Shown here piece by piece: positions 1 through 14,900 of a DNA stretch of 64,000 nucleotides. The notes under the pieces were generated by a model, which ran no database searches, had not been told where the DNA came from, and saw only the letters and a program-made list of their open reading frames with translations. Source of the stretch: Macropodus opercularis (lineage: Eukaryota > Chordata > Actinopteri > Anabantiformes > Osphronemidae). The DNA is taken from contig CM061098.1 of assembly GCA_030770545.1 (NCBI GenBank), positions 7,830,001-7,894,000 of the forward strand, in the 5' to 3' direction. The position numbers were made by a program, and so were the translations under genes. Each line of letters begins with the position of its first letter. Position 1 is the stretch's first letter.

Positions 1-3000
1 GAATGTGATCAGCAGAGAGTAGTAGTAAAACCATGTGCCTAATTGAATTGAGGTTAGTTAGAATAAAAGTTGATGACAAGCAAAACTGGTGTAAATGTGA
101 AAAACATACATAAAAGAATATGAGCATTATAATTATCCAGTCCACAGTGTTGAACACATTCTCATTAGGTCTGGGATTGGCCCAGATTTAGAAGCAACAA
201 TAACTGAACAGTAAATGAGTACTAATGTAATAAATGCTTACAAAATTTAAATCTTACTTTGTTTAAATGGAGCCAAACATTAACTGAGTTACGTTTTCTA
301 GACTACAGATGAAGGATTTTTACCGTTTTGGTCCAAGAAGTTCATGCAGTTCACATTTAAATTGCGTCAAATAAAAATTCGATGTGCTGATTTTCTTTCC
401 TCTATTTTTTTTTCTCTTGTCTCCAGCTTTAGATTCAGTTTCATTTCACACTGTGCAAAATGTGCAGGAATACATATGAGATTTTGATCCCATAATTCCA
501 ACAAATAATTATCCTAAACTGCAGGTTTTATTACATTACCAACCAAATTACATTATATCATTAGGTAACATTATTGCGGTTTGTGTTTTTCATTATGATT
601 CAGAGAAAAACATTAGATCCAAGGTGGTGCGATCCTAATGAGGTCTCATTCTTAAAAAGTCTCATAAGACTAGTTTCTTCATGGTAAGTCTTTATTATTG
701 CTAGGCACAGAAATCAATTACAGTTTTATAGAGAATCCTGATCCCTTATGGGGAATTCATCAAGGAACACTTTGCATTTTTACAAGTCTTCAGGATTTAG
801 AAAGTAATAAAAGGTGTTCACTGGTGACGTGTTCAGTCCCTTTTAAGCCAAACTCATGCTGAGTCAAGACTCCTCCGACCCTTCTTAAAATAGCAACAGT
901 ATTGTCATTTTGTGCATCCAGTCACTAACAATAAAGTTTCACAATACAGATTGATACATATACTACATAGTTACCTGGTAATCATTCATTGTCAATTTTC
1001 TATGTCTATTTAGGTCCCAGACCAATTTGTTGCAGCCTGTAGAAACACGTTCTTTACAGTGCACGCTGTTCAAATACCTTTTGGCCCTTTTTGGGCAGCA
1101 GAGAGCCAGGGGCATTTCATTTCATGCTCTGCCTCCTCAACCCCAGATGTTCACCTCGAAAACATCTCCACTGATACAGGTAGGAGCTTAATGGCCTGCA
1201 AATTGCCCCAAGCTCAGGTAATGAAATGCAACCTCTGTATAATTTTAATTGAGAACTCTGAATGGAAATCAAATGATAATGTGCTCTATGCATGAGACGT
1301 TTTCAAGTAACAGTAAAATTTGTGTGTGTGGTGTATAAGTATAGCTCAGACTAAGGTAAATGGCTTTTTCCTTGCAGGCCTCTCTTCATTTTAATTGTGG
1401 ATTGCACGCTGTAATAAACGGGTTGGTCATGACTTAGCATCTGGTAAATGAAGCAGAGGATGTACACACTTCTGGATGCACAACGGTGCTCCATATTTAC
1501 AATTCAATCCGACAAGGTGCCTATTAGAAGCCATAAAGCTGCTCAACTGTTAGATAAGATACCCTCAATAACCCCCACCCTTCCCACACCTTCCCTCCCC
1601 CCTTTACACAGACGCTCACACTCAGTTCCTTCATTTAGCATTGTTCAGTTAACATGTCTCCAATTATATTACATTTTTTTCTTAGTGTTATGTATTGCAA
1701 GTATTTGTTGTACTTCATTAACACTGAGCTGTGCACTTTTAACACATTCACACATGAACAGGGTTGGGGTTGTGTATTTGTGGATAGAAAGAATAAGGCA
1801 GAGGCTTCAGTGCCCTAAAGCTTTTAGTTTCTTCAAAATAATTGATGGCAAACCAACATTGGCTGTTAATAACAGTAATCTTCTTCATTGTTTCACCATC
1901 CTAGTTTACAATTTATAAAAAGCAGTACTTCAACATTTAATTCAACCAAAGATTCCTTATGCATCCTCATACCGTCTGGATCACTTGCAAGCTACAGTAG
2001 AAGAAGTGTTATTTAAACTTGCATTATTAATATTGTTTTGGTCAATATTTTGAGGCCAGTGCAACAATATGAAAACACAACATACACAATAAAATAGCAG
2101 TATTTCCATTGAGTAGTGTAGCAGACCAGTATTACAGTATCTCTATATGTTTTGGTCACCACCAACTATAAGATGACTGGTTGCGAGGTGATTCCTCGTG
2201 TGGATTTGTCATAATGAGTTATGGTTGGTTTTGTTAATAAATCAACATTTATTAGTGCATCAGTGAATGGGAGCAACATCAACTTCTCTAAGTTGAGGAA
2301 AATTGGATTTCTACCTCACCTTTGTGACTGAAAGCAGGTCACAGCCAACAGGTCTTAGTGATGGAGGGACTCTGTGGGTGCACTGCACTGTGGGATGGAG
2401 TTTGAGGACTCAAGGCAAACCAGATGTCACTGCCAAACGAGCCTCCGTTACTGACAAATATAACGTTTCAAGTAAAACTTGTCTAAAATAGTGTGAGCGT
2501 GTGATCAGTTCATTAAAAGCAGCTTTCTATCCAGCAAAATGTGTTTGTTGGATGTGTTATTTGACATGAGATGCAGAAGTGCAAACTAACTGCTGCTCCT
2601 GTCTCCAGACACTGCAGCTTATTTGTCACCTGTCACAAATCTCCCAGATGTTCTAGAGAGTCCTAATGCTGTGCACTCCTTCTCTCTAGGTTTCATCGAA
2701 AAATAGATCAAATCCACGCCGTGCCTGAAGTTGACTCTAGTACGTTGCACATAAACACAAGCTCCCACACACACATAGCTACATACACTTAGGGCATGGA
2801 TGGACCATATTCAAAAGCTTCTGACAGGCAGCAGGTGATGGCGCCAAGGCCAGCTGCTCCTGCCCCACCTCTGCTCAGCTGTCCGAGCCCAGAGCAGCCT
2901 TTGAACAGCCTATTACCCCGACACAGCACCGGGGGAAAGCAATCAGCTCCAGAGGTACACCACTCTCACGCCAGATGGTGTGGGAGATGAATCGAGCCAT

Positions 3001-6000
3001 TATATTAGTGCTGGATAATTCCTCAGATGAAGCTAATTAAAAAGAAAAATAAGTGCTATCCTCCCTCTTCTTACCTCCTTTGCAGTCTGAATGGAAACTC
3101 TACTGACACAGTTTATTTCACGTAAAAAAGGACAGCAGTGGGCTTTTTTTTTAGATTCCTCAGATTAAGTTTCCTCCAGACATGAAGGAATGAAAAGGTT
3201 TTTCTTTTTTGGTAAAATGATATAACAGTTTTTGAAGAACACCTGCTTTTAACGAACGTGATTGACAGCACAATTTAATGCGTCTTTTACAGAATTCTTT
3301 TGACGAAGTAGATATGCTTTACAGACTGGAACCTGTGCATTTTAATTAAATTGAATGACATAATAATTCAATGAGATCAGCTTTGTTAGATTGAGATTTG
3401 ATAGAGTGTTTTTACTCCCATGTGTTTGTCATACCCAGTGATTTAACATCACCTGCATGAGAAGGTAGATTTCATAGACACACTAATGGAAACACATTCA
3501 GGCAGGCTTCCTACAGCTTAGAAGACAAATAAATATTATATTGAAATTCATTAATTAATTCATTTCAGACATCTTTCAACAATATCTTTATTTTATTAGG
3601 TTTACGTGAAAAGCTGTGAAATCAACTTTGTCTGTGCTATTGTTTGTAGTCACACCTCGAAAAATACAGCCAAGAAAGTATGTCAAAGAGCTCTGTAAAT
3701 ATGGTACCTGCATTGGCTTAAGCCCAAGCAGACAGAGACAGTCGACACCAGAATGTGAATCTCCGTTAGCTTTAAAGGATTTAGGTAAACTCTGAAACAG
3801 TGCTTATTGCTCTCTTATCCACTTTTGTGTTAATGAAAAGCATGTCCTGAATCTGTCAGGGGAGATTAGGTGAATATCATTACTATTGTCCTTTTGCCAA
3901 TGTAGATTCACTGTATCTGCAGGGATTATAGTACACATCCCAACGTGTATTACCTCTCTCTGCCAAAGGAAACTTCAGAAAGGTTGAGCGGATGATAAGG
4001 CCTAGAAATCATGTGTCTCAGGAAATTCAGACTGCATCAAATGTTGAGAGGTGGATCCTATTTTTGACTGCACTAATGGAGTTCAGTCCAAAAACATAGT
4101 ACTGAACTACAGATGGAAGTCAGGACTCCTAACCATATCTGTGCATTAAATTCAGTGACAGCCATCTTCAGCAATTCAAAGACAGTACATTCCATCAAAT
4201 GTTCACCATAGGCCCTTAATGTATCTGTCTGATCCACCTTATTAGGAAAAACATAATTAGTTCTTAGTGGCCAAGGCCTCCAAACAGACTTCCTGTGTTC
4301 ACGTTTCTTTTACTTGTCAACAAAACCCATACAGCATCAGTATCAATTTAGGCACAACTTAGCTATTAAAGTCACTCATTCTAAGCTCCTGCCCCAAAGC
4401 TTTGGAAATCAGGGGCTAAAAGCTCTTGGCCTTAATTCCAAGAAAATGGACAAGTTCACCTGCCTGTGCCTGGAGATACCTTGAGGGCTTTTTCAGTAAA
4501 ATCTATTTTTTTAATTAACAAGTTAAATTAATAATGCCTTTCCATTTGGGTTTTTGAGGTGACAGCTCATGTGCACATTATTATTTTATTTTACCAATGC
4601 AATAATGATAAAAAGGCCCGTTTACTTTATACAGTAAGTCATGTGGCTTTCTTGTATTTTTTCAAAACTGATGATACTTTATCGAAAGCAGCACCAAATT
4701 ATGACTCCTCACTTCAGAGGCATACATCTCAGTAATCAAAGGTCAGATGCTTAACTAAACAGTTCCACTGCCAGCAGTGCAGTGTTTAGAGTTGACAGCA
4801 ATGTGCTCTGCACATGCTCAGCATTTTAAAAAACGAAATACAAAAAGCCAGCTGGGGATGTTGGCTTGAAATAGAAGAAGTCGAACACATCCATAAAATG
4901 CAAAGCAGCCAATTATGTAGTCTGTGTAAAGTTGGTGTTATACACATCACAGTGGTGCCAGTTGCTGTCTGAACAGCTACAGCCTCTAAACCTCGTTTTA
5001 AGGCACATGTGCAGTGGTCAGCGATTAAATAGAAGAGTTACAACGAGTTGCTGATTATAGTATAGCCTTAAAGTCTTAACTCCATCTCATACTCTGGTAC
5101 TATGTACTGTCCACTCCAGACACAACTAAAATCTAGCAGTGTCAAACTAAATCAAACACCAAGCTTCAGCATTTCTCTATCGCAGACAGGAAAGACTTAG
5201 ACAGAAAGACTGATTTATCACTAGCACTGAACACAGGACAGAGCTGGAGGAATATATACTGTACAACAATCACACGGTTGCTAAGTTTGTATATAGATAT
5301 TAGATATATTAGAATTTGTTTTCAATTAGTAACGGGGTCAGGAGAAAGATGATTCATTTCAAATATAAAGAACATGTATGTCAGTTTCAATGATTTTTCA
5401 CATTATGATTCTGATTTTACTGGGCATTTCAAGGATCACCTGGCTGTTTCTTGTCAAGATAGATTTAGTTCTTCAAACTTGGAGTTTTGAAGTGGACTGA
5501 AGGCAAAAATGAGATTGTCAGTGCCCTAGGTCACAGGCTATTTCAGAAGCTAAGATGCTCTTAAAAAATCATAGAGTATTGATCCTTACGCTTGAGCAAA
5601 GTAAAATACCACATAGAAAGGCAATATTTATGTATCCAGCACCTCAAATGTAATCTTTGAGATGCAAGATCAGGAGACTACATATTCTGGGTCCAATAGG
5701 AGGTCTGCTCAGGTCATAGCGACGGTATTACTGATGTGCCAGTAGCCTAAGCGTGCAGTGCGACTTCTTTAGTAGACAGGGATAAAAGGGGTTAGATTGA
5801 GTTATTAGCCTGGTGTGTACATGTGTTTTTGAGTTTGTCCGGGTTGCACAACAGCAAATAGATAATAATTAAGTAATTCCGAAGTGGATCTAAATAACAT
5901 CAACTAAAACAAAGCAGATTTTCAAACAGACAGAGATTGGCTGTTGTCATAAATGCAAGTTGTGTTATTAAGACGTCTTCCTCTGGCTGATCATTTGCTC

Positions 6001-8404
6001 TGCCTGTAAAACTATAATTTCAGGCCGGTGCTCAGCCCCATTTAGCATTAACAACTAATCATGCAAATGGCATCAGGAGTGCCACTTTTGTCTCATTGTA
6101 AGGTAACACTCCACGTCCACAGAGCACAGGGGTTTCCACAAGCATGCACACGTCCACACAAAATCGTCACAAGCGTGCACTCCAAAATACCTGGAGTTGA
6201 CAAACATTATGCAATTTCCATACAGTTATCGTTAACGTCAGTTCCATCATGCAGAACGTGTCCGACTACATGAGTGATATACAATCAGTTGCATAAGTAG
6301 CCCATAAAATAGCCATGGTCATGTCCGAGGCATAATTTCGATCTCAAAATGTGATTGCATGCAGTTGCTGAGTGAAGTGAATTGAAATACTGTTTGTGTT
6401 TCTTTTCTCAATTGATTTTCTTATCACCAGCTGAAGGCAACATGGTGTTGAATGAATTCCTTGCACCTTGCCACATAGGATAACTAGTTATGGACTGCTT
6501 CTATTTGTATTTAAGGAGGTACCTGTTTGTTATTGGGTTATTGTTATTTAATGAATAGGTAATTTTACACCTAGAATCTCAACACTTTGGTCTGAGACAC
6601 AAGCAGCCATAAAACCGTAAATTAAAATACACATAAAAATAGTATATGCAAAATAGATATGAACATAGTGTAAATGCAACCTTGAAATGCTAATATTCTC
6701 AAGTCTCAAGAGTTTCCTTGACAGATACTCAGAAGAATAGTTTGATGTTTATGTAAATCATATCTTGCTGACAGATGTAATGCTGTCTTTGGAAGTGCAA
6801 ACAAAGAAAAATGGGAAAGGGGAAAGTAAGCACTGAGAGCATGTCTATTGTTTCGACAGCTTGTGTCCCCAGCATCTGGCATCAAGCAAGAACAGCATGT
6901 CAAGATTAATGAAATGTTGCTTTTATTGATCTGCAGCATACAGTATACAAATATACACTTCTTAAGAAACTACAGACACTCGTATAGTACCCAGCAGAGA
7001 AAGCAAGCTCAGTTTGTAAAGTTTGTGAAGTTTTAGGCCTGCAAACTCAAAAGATGAGGTTTGAGCCACACTGTACCACAATTTAAAAACAAATGTTCAG
7101 CACATGGTTTAGCGACTAGATAATCTTAATGTCTTCCTTGCTATATTCCGGGGCTTTAAATTCCAATCAATGAAGTGAAATTAAAGACCATGTGAATGAC
7201 TTTCAGTGCGAGTCGACTGAGCTGACTTGTTAGTGTGAGCAGGGGCACGGTGACAAGAGCGTGGCAGAGAGTGCTCCCTCACTCTCCTCTCCCCATTTAA
7301 TTTTCCAATCCACTTCCTCCACATAGTTAGGAGAAGTGAGTTTTGTTCTGGTTTGATACACCATCTAATGAGAGCTACTAAGAGCCTGTTGAAATCATTC
7401 CCTAATAACACATTCTGAAGGCTGTGAATGAGGAATATTTTTCCTCTATCTCTCCATTCAGGGTTTAATGTATTCTTTCGCTCACCTCTGTTCCATTTCC
7501 TTTCCTCCGATTTCATTAACTGTATTTCTGGAGGAAAAAGATGTCGAACCATCATTACACTTTGATTTTATCTGATTTTAACAAGCAATGTATTTTGGTT
7601 TTACAGTATGTGGTCAGTGGCTCATGATATACTGACACACAGAGTTTGACATTTCCTATGCAGACATGCAAGTGTTTATGTCAGCATTACTTCTTATCTC
7701 AGTAAGACCACAGGCTTTACCAGGTAGCCCTGATTTGATCCAAAATTTGTCACGCATCTACCATGAAAATGTTAAAATCCTGTTTATGTGGCATACGTTG
7801 CTCAAATGTGATGCTTCCCAGACGTAATTCATTATTCAGCATGATGCATAAACAGATGCCCTATTGAACTAAATGGTAGACGACAGCAAAGCTTGTCCAC
7901 CCGTAATCCATTCTGCTTGCTTGACACACTCCAGCTGTAACAAGAACAAGTGACCTGACCTATGCTGCTATATGCCGTCTGCTTAGAACTCCTCTGTGGT
8001 TTAAATGTTATCTCTTCAGAAGATAAAGCACCCCCCCCTCCACTTCCTTGGGCTATGGGTATTAGTTACAGCTGAAACACTGGTTGGTATTCTGCTTTGA
8101 ATCCTGGAATTGTGTTGGCACCTTGACGTTTGATTGGATCTGTGCAAATACATGTATATGCAAATTTACCCGATATCAGCTTTTGCTTGGGGTGAAATGG
8201 GAAACAGTGGTTGCATTCTGACAAGCCTCTTGCATGGACTTTCCCAGTCTTTCTCCTTAGAGAGCAGCATTTGGTGATCTATAAATTCCCAGTAAATCTC
8301 AGAGCCTGGGTGCCTTCCCTGACATTTCCATGCTCCCACATAGCATATTTTTAAGCAGGTAAAATCCATAATCTGTGTCAATGGTATCACACTGTGAATT
8401 TGCA
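1..8404. other. Intergenic desert, no gene seen
   Basis: Unique AT-rich sequence. Short open frames (largest 156 codons at 1448-1918) have no recognisable domain. The moderately GC-rich stretch at 2796-3060, ending in an AATTAAAA block, and the stretch at 4370-4560 have enhancer-like texture but no firm evidence. Confidence 0.6.
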
Positions 8405-8418
8405 GGGGGGGGGGGGGG
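8405..8418. repeat. Homopolymer (G)14
   Basis: Fourteen consecutive G on the plus strand in otherwise unremarkable sequence. It is prone to sequencing and replication slippage and could form a G-rich single-strand structure. Confidence 0.95.
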
Positions 8419-10920
8419 CTGTATGCACTAAACTGGCCAAGGATGCAGTGCAGAGGCTCAGAGGAGGTAAAAATGTTTGTTCTTTCTTCTGTTGTCATAC
8501 CCGTGCCTCAGGGCCTACACCAGCATTACTCATACCCAGATGAGACAATCCAATATTCTGCCCACAATTCTGCAAAACCGCTCATGCAACAAGCCTTAAT
8601 GTAACCATATTTATAGAAATGATGCAATTGTTGGAGCAGCGTGTATCATAATGCTATAGTATAATTCTACAGATTCAAAGAACAACATACATTTATAGTC
8701 AGTCACACAGTTTGTATATGGGTTAATGCGTGAATGTCCAAAATGAATGAATTAATCTTTTTCTTGTGATGCGTAGTATCAGTTTATCGTATCTTTACGT
8801 TCCTGTGCAATATAAAGCTATTAAGCATATTATTATGTATAATGTATTGTTATATCTTACGCCCTTGATGGATCTGCTTTAGGATGCAAGACGTACTTAG
8901 GTGGAAGCTGACAGTGAAGTCAAACATGTGCTTTTTTCGCCTACTAAGATTACAATCACCTGCAGCGTCTGCAAAAAATGTGTTCCGTGTGTCTGCTTAC
9001 TGATCGTCAGCTCCTGCACATACAGTACAGTGTGTGTGCCAAAAGATGCAGCGGTGTGAATCATAAATCATTTTTTGATTAATGGAATTAAATATAAAAA
9101 GAGCTCAGAAATACTTCCCCACAAGTGTCCTATTATTCTGTAATCATGGCTCAGTGTCTACACTTTTTAATCATCTGTGGTATCTGGATTTCAGTGCAAT
9201 GCTACTTTGACATCCATTCTTGTGGAGAAGAACAGATAATTGTATATGATACTCACTAAAATGTGGTTATAGTGCGGTGTCTTTGCATCTATGCATCATG
9301 ACAGTGGTAATCATTAGTCTTTCAGTGATATTTGCAATTAATCTATCTTGACGTGATAATTTCCGTCTGTTCTGTTCGAGGTGTTTCTGTGAACCTTTGC
9401 TCAGCAGGGCGGCGCGGCGGTGTGCCTCTGTAGAAGAAACAAGAGGCAGATGCATTCAGTGTGCCAGTCTGTCAACACCACACAGTGCAGAACAGAACAG
9501 ATCTTCCAGGTTTTGTTCACTGTCACCAAATTACACTTGACAAGTGGAGGGAAAATTGCTTGATTGATGAACAAAGTACCTCTACACATGTAATTAATAC
9601 TCTTCTAATGGCTAGCCATTTGTCTTCCATACTGCGCAGTAAAACCCAAAGGAAGGTGGAGCAAAAAAAGCGCGATGCAGGCTCCAAACTGACCGCCCTG
9701 CAATGTGAAATATAATGTTTCCTTTGCAAGGTTTTGTTACCTAATGGCTTGTCAGGAAGCCGTAGGGACAATGTAATGGACCATGTAATGGATAAAGGAT
9801 TGCATTGATGGGCATGTGTTGACTTAACATTATCGATCTGGAGAATTTATATTGATAAATGCAGAAACATTTGGCAGTAAGACACTAATGCACATTTTTG
9901 TAGTTTGTCTCAACCTACAATAAGGGAATAATCTCATACATTTGAATTTGTATTTTGAAAATCTTCATTAGTAACAAACACCAGACTCCAGAAATATTTA
10001 ATTCAAAGGGAAAATATCCTGTGGTGCTTAAAAGTGATTCTTTGCATTTTTATTGAGTGCGGTAAAATCAGAGAAGGGACACAAGAAGAAATAAGTTGCT
10101 GTAATCAGCAGCAAAACTCAGTATGTTTGAGCAGGAAAAGGGAAAAACACCACATCCAGACACTGCAACAGTATAAATGGGAAATCAAAGTAAAAAGATG
10201 CAAGAGAACTAAATACACTATTGGCTTGAGGGAAATATCTCCAGGGAGCTTAGTTCAGCAACACCACAGCAATGAGCACTTAGCACCAAAGACAAAGACA
10301 AAGTGAAACAACAAAAACACCTTTTGCCAATGTGTTTAATTTAAATTTTTAAGAGCGTTGGATTACTCCATCAAAGGAAGGTAGGAAGGTGAGACACACA
10401 GTTAGACAGATAAATAGATAGATAACAGAGGACCTAATTAAACAATGTGGGGATTGTATGATAGTATAGAGGAAGCGAGAGACAGAAATAAAAGGAAGAG
10501 AGAGATTGTGATGGATGACACAACATCCAGCATAGTATCATATCTCTGTGGATTAAATGCTCTGGGAAGCTGGCCCCGGAGTGTGCTTGTGCATATCATT
10601 AAGCTCCATGAAGAGGAGGAGGAGGGCACGTTGAAGCTGCTGCCCGGCCAAGTGCACAGATAGGCCACATCTCACAGCTGGTGCTTGCTAGACTCCAAAG
10701 GCAACCGTTTCTACGAAGGATTGTGGTTTATAACTTGGATTTTTTTTTTCTCCACTGAGTATTTGAGATTATAAACATAAAAAATCAAAGTAGCCCTGCA
10801 GGATTCAGTGGTTGCTCGTGTGTTAGAGAGTGTGTGGGTTGTTTAATGTCAGCGTAAGCAAGATTTTGCACGTACACACATCTTCGTATACTGTTTGGCT
10901 TGTCCTGAATGTATTTACCT

Positions 10921-10936
10921 GTGTGTGTGTGTGTGT
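10921..10936. repeat. (GT)8 microsatellite
   Basis: Eight GT dinucleotides in a row; a short, ordinary vertebrate microsatellite. Confidence 0.95.
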
Positions 10937-11619
10937 CACTCTTCCGGATGGCAGTTTTAAAAACACACTATTTCAGATATTGGATGGCTACTGTATAATT
11001 TGACGGGTCTGTGCACAGAGGCCGGCTGTGGTATGAGTCATTGATTACACATCAGCTTAGTATGCTGCAGTGCAGACCCCTACATTGGTGGAAAGGCAAC
11101 CTGAAGACCCCAATCAATAGCTGCAGGCCTGTGAAGATTTCCGTCAGGTTCGTAGTGAAGGACTCCCTATGTCTCCTTTAGACCCATGCCTAACCTTTTG
11201 CAAAGAAAGGTGATGAAGAAGCTCATCATTTCTAATGAGGAATTAGTGATTGGGCCAGAAGAAATGACTGTCAGCACTGCACCGAGGAGTCCAAAAGGTC
11301 GCAGAGACTGGGAAGTGCCAAACAGTATTCATTAGGGACCTGGAGATTTTCTTGATTTGCTTCAGCAGACAGCGGGGTTTAATAACTGGGCTGGGAAGCC
11401 CATTGATTAAATATTTCTGTGTTCCTGCCATTAAATTTTTTTTATGTTGTGAACTGGGAGAGAATGAATATTGCTTTAAGATAATCCAGTTGTCTCCTCT
11501 TGCAGAGGGGACAACAAAGCAATATCAAGAATTATTATTATTTCTTCTTTTCAGCGAGACCTGGATTTTAATGACAGAACTTTTAACCCAGAAGACATAG
11601 TTATTCCAAAATCTGAATC

Positions 11620-11910
11620 AATGGAGCCTTTCTGGAAACATGTGATACATTTCATGTTTAAGAGATGAATCACTCCAATTGACAGAAACATATTCCCAGC
11701 TAATTAAAAACGTAATTGCGTGCACTTTAGCCATTTAGAGGAAGATGAATGTGAAATCATTAGGCATCCTCTGAAAACCAGATGTTCATTAAATTATGTC
11801 TATATAAGTGGCATTGTTCAATAGAGAGCCAGAATATATGCTTACAGTAAAATGCTGGGTAATCCATTCCTAAAAATACTTTCAATTGATATAAGCCTGC
11901 AGCATATTAT
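11620..11910. promoter_or_regulatory. Candidate conserved non-coding element
   Basis: A repeat-free AT-rich block with closely spaced homeodomain-type sites CTAATTAA (11700-11707) and GTAATTGC (11712-11719). The base composition and motif density resemble vertebrate developmental enhancers. Conservation cannot be judged from one sequence, so this is inference. Confidence 0.27.
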
Positions 11911-14900
11911 TAAGAACCAGGACCGGAATTTTTTCCTGCACTTTACCAGTTTATTTTTATGTTGATCAATTATTATGATCTATTTTAAAATCTAGAATGA
12001 TGGGTGAATGAATAGCAATTCAGATTAATCTTGTCAGTTGCTGGGCGATGCTGCTTTTTAATAAATAATATCTATAAGGTGGTGATACTTCTGAGTGTAA
12101 TCTACTTTTGACGCATGGTAATCACCGAAAATAAGGCAAAATTCCCCTTCGTCTGGCTTCAGACAAAAACTATCTCTGGAGAATGTAACAATCATGCCTC
12201 AGTCTCTCCCGCTCTCAATTAGCCCCTGCTGTGCAATTCATTGGGTTTGCTGTAACAGTCCCTTAACAATACTTACCCAGGCTAGTCATTACTCAGTTTT
12301 ACAAGATAGGGACCGCCATCTGCATATCTGGAGACATAATGTACGGCCTGATAAAAAGGATTCAAATCTGATGGCGCCTGATGATGAATAAGACACATAA
12401 CATTGTCCAAATTCCTGAAAACTAACAGAAAAAGCTTTCATTTCTAACATACATATTTATTTCTTTCAATTCTTGTCAAGTTAAGCTCAAATGTTGGCCA
12501 CGCACACAAATCCTCTGCTTGGACTGCCAAGTGGCAGTGGCTGGCTGGAAACAAAAATCCTCACAATGTCTTACTCGTTTCTTTTGCTTTTTGATTTTCT
12601 GGCGCTTTAGGATGTAAAAAAGTTGGACTAACTATCCCAGTTTGAACAAACAGGATGTGCCTTTCTGTTCTCGGACTACATCAAAAGGCTCTGCTTCAGT
12701 GAAGAGTAACGGTTCTTTTACTGCTAGACAAAGGGGCTCTGACCTTTTTGATATAATTCCTCTGTCTTGCGCCTGTGCATTTCCTTCTTTTATATACCCT
12801 GTGATCCCCCTTTTTGTTATGACAATTATTATGACTCTCTCTCAGACACACTAGGAAGCCAACTCACTGTGGTTTATGTACCTAATAAAAGCTATGCTGA
12901 GTAATTTCAATTTCTCTGAAGGCTTAACAACAGCTACTGCCTTGGCTTTTTACATTAGACAACTCTTCCACTGGTTGTGGATTGGCCTAATGGAAATTGT
13001 ACCTTTGCTTTTTCCTTGGAAGGATGGAAAAAAATTAAGTGAAAAAGGTGGAGAGATGCTCAAGATGACAAATGGCTTGACTGCACTCTCGGTACAAGAT
13101 CCTGTTATTAAATACCGGATTGTGTATGTTTGGCTTATGTTTTGATTAGTCTTAGATGGCTCTAAAGGGAAATGTCTAATAAAGCAGTGAAATGGACCTG
13201 TTTGAAATCCCTAATGATTTTTACAAACCTACAATTTGTCCTCTATGTTACTGCTGGCAAGCGTCTAAATGTGTTACCATCAAAAGGTTCTGTCCAACAC
13301 AAGCTCAGACACCTTGCTCAAAGCAGCTGCATCTATATATCAGTCGCTTTCATGTGGAAACCAGATCAGGGCCTTTTTTTTAGAGCATTCACTAGGTGGC
13401 AGTATAGTAACATTAAACCTCCTGGCTGTCTAACCTAAGCTTACACATACATCAGGATACAAAGAGATGAGATGATAATATGGATTAACAAGATCTGGCT
13501 GTTTTACAGCCGTATCAGAATACATCATTTGATGTTGGGTTTGAAAGGAATAGCTTTAAAAAATAGTTGCATACAGCGTGTGCCACTCACTATGGTAATC
13601 ACTTTATTTTTGTTCCACTAGATCGGTGTGTTTGTCGATGCAGTTGTAATGGATGGAGTCTGGGCTGTGGTGGGTGGTGAAGGGACGGGGGGGTCTTTTT
13701 ACTTTAAGGATCTGTAAATTGTCCAAGCTGTGTTCTTTCCTCTGATACCTACCCACCTGAAACTGCTGTTCCTACACTTCACTGAAGCAATTACAGAGAA
13801 GGACTTTGGCAGATCAATGAAATTCCCTTTAGATGAGAGAGCCGTACAGCACGTTTTGATCAATTCTGCATCAATTCTACTGTTTTGCCCAAACCTTGGC
13901 CAAATAAAAGTGGGACTTCTGGTTGAGGGGTAGTGCTCGCCAATAATGATAACAACATCTCTGTCGATAGCTGCCCGTATCTGTCTTGTGTCTGGCTACA
14001 GTATATTTTCTACACTGCTAGGCTTAGTGCACACCTGCTGGTCTCTCTCTCTGTATGTCATCCCATCTCCTCTCGTTTGAATGTGGAAAAGTGACAGGTG
14101 CTTGAATGCAATCTGAGGTGGCAACTCACATCAAAGCTCTCAGTAAATTCTAAAGAGGAGCTGAAAGTCATCATTAAAGAGACTCTGCATGGTTAAATCT
14201 GACAAGACTAAATACTGAATGTAATTGAGACGGCAGGAGATTGAGTGACAGAATGACTGTGATTTCTCATTCATTAAAAAAAGTTCATTGTCAAAAGACA
14301 CTGTCGGGATGTTTTTATGCAATGATGCATCTCATTGGTACAAATGATGAAAACATGTTTCCATTGCAGGAGAAAACAGGAGCTACTTTAATATGTAGCT
14401 TATCATCACAGATGGACATACGCATAACTTAATTTACTAAATCTGTAAAATATCATCTAAATTCCAGAAAGATGTTTACTGAGAAATATTCAGAAAAGCA
14501 GTAATATTTCATCTGATCATATATAGGCCGAATCAAGGTTTTTTAAATTAGTACAGCTGAGCCTGTCTTCTTTAATTTAGCTTCGTACAGCCCTGATGAG
14601 ACACAAGTCTTCTCTCCTCAAATTGTGCCATGTGCAGCTTAGAAAATCTCACAATTACTTTTTTGGCGTTTTCTTACGGTTTTGTTAATAGACAATAGAT
14701 TTTATTTATTTCATCTGCATTTTACTTCCTTTAGATGGTGTTGATGTTGTTTTGCTTTATATTTTTTACCCTCTGGTTGTGCGGCGTTATGTGCTCTTAA
14801 CAGAGGTAACAGAACAATTGTGAATGATGATTTCATACACTTGAAATTTAAACTCTGCTCTGATCACCACACAGACACACGAGCTTCGCCTCTTCTCCAC

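Noticed and set aside
13964..13982. Similarity (17 of 19 bases) to 33109-33127, centred on AGCTGCCC
   Set aside because: Many pairs of this quality are expected by chance in 64 kb, and the similarity does not extend.
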